Assembly (NCBI GenBank): GCA_964520425.1
Contig: CAZFMX010000003.1
Location: 1 to 64,000, forward strand
Source of the DNA: JAFGFY01 sp964520425
Lineage (GTDB): Bacteria > Desulfobacterota > DSM-4660 > Desulfatiglandales > HGW-15
Direction: 5' to 3'
Length of the DNA: 64,000 nucleotides
Below are positions 60,966 to 64,000 of this stretch, piece after piece (position 1 is the first letter of the stretch; each line of letters begins with the position of its first letter). The translations under genes were made by a program, and so were the position numbers. The notes below the pieces were generated by a model. It saw only the letters and a program-made list of their open reading frames with translations. It was not told the DNA's origin and searched no databases.

Positions 60966-61295
60966 GAGAAGTTACCTGATTTCCAACCTAGAAACGGTCC
61001 TTTTCCCGCTGAGCTTCGTTCTCCGCGGGTTTCCACCTGCGACGTACCCTATGCTATGTACGCCTTGGTGAAAATCCTTGTGTGGCCTAACTCAACAAAA
61101 AAATCCCTCATTTCTAAGCCGGAAATTAATGCCGCTGTTCTATGAATTTGAAACTCATCGTAGCCCCGATGAACTGGATCTTCGACAAGAGGGCGAGTGA
61201 AAGTTCTCTATATTTATAGGAAATATAAGGCTGCAAAGCGAATAATATAGCTTGCTTATAAATCGGTTAAAGACAAACGCTTGAATCCTCGACTC
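60966..61295. other. Intergenic region
   Basis: About 330 bases between the YkgJ start and the helicase stop. No gene, terminator or repeat was recognised. Confidence 0.35.
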
Positions 61296-64000
61296 CTAGG
61301 ATCCTTGACCCCTATTCTTTTCACTAATCAATTCATCAAGCTTCCAGTCCACGGGGAGTCGCAGTCGCGTGTCATTTCTCTTGGCCCTGTAAATGAGATG
61401 CCCATTGTTCAGTCCATGGAGGAAGAGATCCCTAGTGATGGCCACGTCGTCTTCACAATATTTTGTCAGTTTGTCCATCTCTCCATCCCTGAACCATTCC
61501 ACGGCCATGAGGCCGTGGGCCGATTTGGCCGTACCAAGGGTCTCTTTGGCCAGGTGATCCAACCCCAGGCGAAAGCCGAGGCGTTGATGGATATCTTCCA
61601 GGATATCAAATGTGTTCAAGTCCCTAAGGTCTTTCCCCGTGTAGGCGCCCAGGACGGTATAGTCGAAACGTTTGATATTAAACCCGACAACCAGGTCCGC
61701 CTTTTCCAGATGTTCCAACACATTGTCGATCTTATCCTCTGTAAATGAAACGAATCGTTCCTCCAGACTGTCATAGATCACAGCTACCGAGACCCTCATG
61801 AGGTGGGAGTTCTGCCAGCCCCCCACATCCTGGGCCGTCTTCTGAGTCTCCAGGTCAAAATAGATGATCCGCGGTTCGGTTGACTCCGGCTTGGAATCCT
61901 TCTTTTCGGGCAGAACCGGCCCCGGATCCTCTCCGCTCTCTTCGTCATAGAACTGACTCAGAGAAATGTGGCCTAGGAGAAATTCCAGGATCTTCGCGGC
62001 CGACCCCTTGTCGAGGGGTTTGTTCCCGGAGCCGCACTTTGGGGAGTGGATGCATGAAGGACATCCCTCTTCACAATCACACTCCTTGAGGAGATTCAGA
62101 GTCCTTTCAAACAATGGGAGAATAACCTCAAACCCTCTATGCGCGAGGCCTACACCACCTGGATGCCCGTCGTAGATAAAAATGGCGCTCTTATCGATTT
62201 GAGGATGGTGGGGGTAGGAAATCCCGCCGATATCGTTTCTATCGCACAGGGCAAAGAGGGGAAACATGTGGATGGTCGCGTGTTCAATGGCATGAATGCC
62301 TCCCATAAAGTGAAGCCCCTCTTTTTCAATAAATCGGTTGATGGCCGGCTCGATCTCCACCCAGAAACCCACAGTCTCGAAGGTATGGGGCGGCAGGTCC
62401 AGGTCGGTCACGCCCAGGAGTTCTTGGCCGGGTAGGGCCCGCTTTTCGAACCCCACAACCCGTTCCGTCACTTTCACCCGACCCTCTTTGATCAGAAACT
62501 GCCCTTCCGGCTTGGTGCGAATGATCTGAAGAATCTCCGTCTCTTTTTCGGTGCGGACCCGTGTAAAGTATTTGAGATCGGTTTCGTGTGCGATTATGTC
62601 ATGTTTTTCCAGGTCCAGATGATCCACGAGGTACTGCTTAGCACGATGAAGATAAACCGCGCCGGGGTGGCATTCTGTAAAGGCCCTGAGACCGTCGATG
62701 GTCCCTATGGCCTGGCCCGTCCCTTTTTCAAAAATCGTGTAACTCTGGCCCACTGCCCTGATGTTGACCTTGTGATGGGGACGACGTCTGGTGGAAAACC
62801 AGGCGGGTTCTCCGTCAGCCGTACGTGAAAGATGCCCCTCCATTTCCAGTTTGTTCAGGTGTGGGGAGAGCTCTTTGGCCCAGAATGCCTCATCCTTCAG
62901 CGTGAGGGGATGCTCGAAGGCAGCGCAGGGCAAATGGGCTTCCACCACATGCGGGTTGTGGGGGTCCAGAACGGCTGCTTCATAGGACCTTCCGAAGAGG
63001 TCCTCCGGGTGCTTCATGAAATATTGATCCAGGGCATCGGGTTTGGCCAGAAGGATGATCAGGGAATCCCTTTCAGAGCGACCCACTCTCCCCCCTCTCT
63101 GCCAAGTATTGATGATGGTCCCGGGATAACCCACCAGAAGACAGATATCCAGGTATCCGATGTCTATACCCATTTCCAGGGCGCTGGTGGATACAACCCC
63201 CAAAAGATCCCCGGAGGCCAGCCTTCTCTCTATCTCCCGTCTTTCCTCAGGCATAAATCCGGCTCGATAGGAACTGATCTTGTTCCTGAGGGCGGGGGAC
63301 AACTGTGAGACCCACACATGGATCAACTCCGTCACCTTTCTCGACTGGGTAAAGGCAATGGTTCTGAAACCGGTCCTGACACAATCGGTGAAAAGCCTTG
63401 CCGCAGAGAAATTTGGACTCGCTTCCGGGTTGAGGAAAAGGAAGTGTTGTCCGGACTTGGGTGATCCGCTGGAATCAAACACTTCAACCTTTCTTCCGAT
63501 CAGGGTCTCACCGAACTCCCTGGGGTTTTCCACGGTGGCGGATAAGAGGATGAATTGGGGATCGGATCCATAGAGTTTGCAGATCCTGTGCAGCCTTCTG
63601 ATGATCTGGTTCATGTGAGATCCGAATATGCCCCGGTAGGTATGGATCTCGTCCAACACGACATAGGAGAGATTTTCGAAAAGGGCCTGCCAGTTCTCAT
63701 GATAGGCGAGAATTCCCGCGTGGAGCATATCCGGGTTGGTGAAGAGTATTTCAGGGACCTTGCTTCTGATCTGCTTTCGCCGGTAAGCCGTGGTGTCTCC
63801 GTCATAGATTCGGGCGGAGATCTTTTTCCCCTTGATCTCTCTGGTGAAGAGAGAAAGACCCTTCAATTGATCCTGCTCCAGGGCCTTGAGAGGAAAGATG
63901 TACAGGGCCTTTGAATTTTCGTTTTTCAGTACGGCCTCGAGGACGGCAAGATTGTAGATCAGGCTCTTACCGCTTGCCGTGGGGGTGGCCACCAATACAT
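61296..64000 (-). CDS. DEAD/DEAH helicase with DUF1998 and fused 3'-5' exonuclease-like domain (N-terminus outside window)
   Basis: A large helicase of the MrfA/YprA type, open at the right edge. The frame begins VLVATPTASGKS (Walker A), then VVLDEIHTYRG (Walker B DEIH), LLSATVENP, VSTSALEMGIDIG and WQRGGRVGRSERD (motif VI). A DUF1998 zinc region follows (CDCEEGCPSCIHSPKCGSGN). The last 190 residues add an RNase-H-like DEDD exonuclease-like domain: YFDLETQKTA, VGFNIKRFDYTVLGAY and KYCEDDVAITRDLF. MrfA-type enzymes act in DNA repair, for example of mitomycin damage. The helicase plus nuclease layout suggests unwinding and trimming by one chain. Confidence 0.92.
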   Translation of the reverse strand, partial: VLVATPTASGKSLIYNLAVLEAVLKNENSKALYIFPLKALEQDQLKGLSLFTREIKGKKISARIYDGDTTAYRRKQIRSKVPEILFTNPDMLHAGILAYHENWQALFENLSYVVLDEIHTYRGIFGSHMNQIIRRLHRICKLYGSDPQFILLSATVENPREFGETLIGRKVEVFDSSGSPKSGQHFLFLNPEASPNFSAARLFTDCVRTGFRTIAFTQSRKVTELIHVWVSQLSPALRNKISSYRAGFMPEERREIERRLASGDLLGVVSTSALEMGIDIGYLDICLLVGYPGTIINTWQRGGRVGRSERDSLIILLAKPDALDQYFMKHPEDLFGRSYEAAVLDPHNPHVVEAHLPCAAFEHPLTLKDEAFWAKELSPHLNKLEMEGHLSRTADGEPAWFSTRRRPHHKVNIRAVGQSYTIFEKGTGQAIGTIDGLRAFTECHPGAVYLHRAKQYLVDHLDLEKHDIIAHETDLKYFTRVRTEKETEILQIIRTKPEGQFLIKEGRVKVTERVVGFEKRALPGQELLGVTDLDLPPHTFETVGFWVEIEPAINRFIEKEGLHFMGGIHAIEHATIHMFPLFALCDRNDIGGISYPHHPQIDKSAIFIYDGHPGGVGLAHRGFEVILPLFERTLNLLKECDCEEGCPSCIHSPKCGSGNKPLDKGSAAKILEFLLGHISLSQFYDEESGEDPGPVLPEKKDSKPESTEPRIIYFDLETQKTAQDVGGWQNSHLMRVSVAVIYDSLEERFVSFTEDKIDNVLEHLEKADLVVGFNIKRFDYTVLGAYTGKDLRDLNTFDILEDIHQRLGFRLGLDHLAKETLGTAKSAHGLMAVEWFRDGEMDKLTKYCEDDVAITRDLFLHGLNNGHLIYRAKRNDTRLRLPVDWKLDELISEKNRGQGS

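Overview
The window looks like draft chromosomal sequence from a diderm bacterium, most likely of the Desulfobacterota (former Deltaproteobacteria) type. Pointers are an ADP-heptose (LPS) biosynthesis gene, TonB-type periplasmic proteins, a PEP-CTERM sorting-signal remnant, the DUF5752-TreT-OtsB-OtsA trehalose operon, YkgJ, ComF and many secreted repeat proteins. The lineage is an inference from gene content; no rRNA is present. A 100-base N run (37889-37988) marks a scaffold gap inside a repetitive gene.

Layout. 1-11.6 kb is stable chromosome: the 3' part of katG, a four-gene trehalose operon with two independent routes, a sodium/solute symporter, an MscS channel, a HAD phosphatase and a gamma-glutamylcyclotransferase-like protein. 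11.7-22.8 kb is an accessory island. A damaged tRNA-like copy and an intact tRNA-Arg(ACG) bracket a 1.4-kb A/T-rich two-gene module, a small charged protein plus a nucleotidyltransferase-fold protein, driven by a sigma70-type promoter embedded in four copies of one operator. Next come a tyrosine integrase, an excisionase-like HTH protein, a PARIS/OLD-like ATPase plus TOPRIM-like pair, a serine recombinase, and TPR and HNH genes separated by an integron-type attC site. Small HTH, membrane and SEC-C proteins complete the island. 23.1-25.7 kb returns to core genes (universal stress protein, VanZ-like, RfaE2, ComF).

26-31.6 kb is again accessory: small cassette-like genes with a second attC site, a TonB/TPR protein behind a PEP-CTERM remnant, a guanylate-kinase-like/TIR-like fusion next to a two-TM membrane protein, and three copies of a structured intergenic element that may encode a small RNA. 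31.6-36.5 kb holds MsrAB, an OmpR-type two-component system and a divergent secreted spondin-domain protein. 36.6-56 kb is dominated by two paralogous secreted RCC1/thrombospondin-type-3 proteins, an ECF sigma/anti-sigma/TonB-like set, a CPA2 antiporter with stress-protein domains, a CAP-domain protein, two lipid-linked-sugar glycosyltransferases and a second ECF-like sigma factor. 56-64 kb has an FAD oxidoreductase, remnants of a REP-associated transposase and of a TIR-domain gene, a GT-C transferase, a YkgJ protein and a large helicase/exonuclease fusion running off the right edge.

The best candidates for undescribed biology are the GK-like/TIR-like fusion (28980-29957), the operator-wrapped two-gene module in its tRNA-flanked mini-element (11745-13210), the attC-bounded cassettes, and the repeated intergenic RNA-like element (about 27.1, 31.1 and 42.0 kb). 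All assignments come from reading motifs by eye; no database search was possible.
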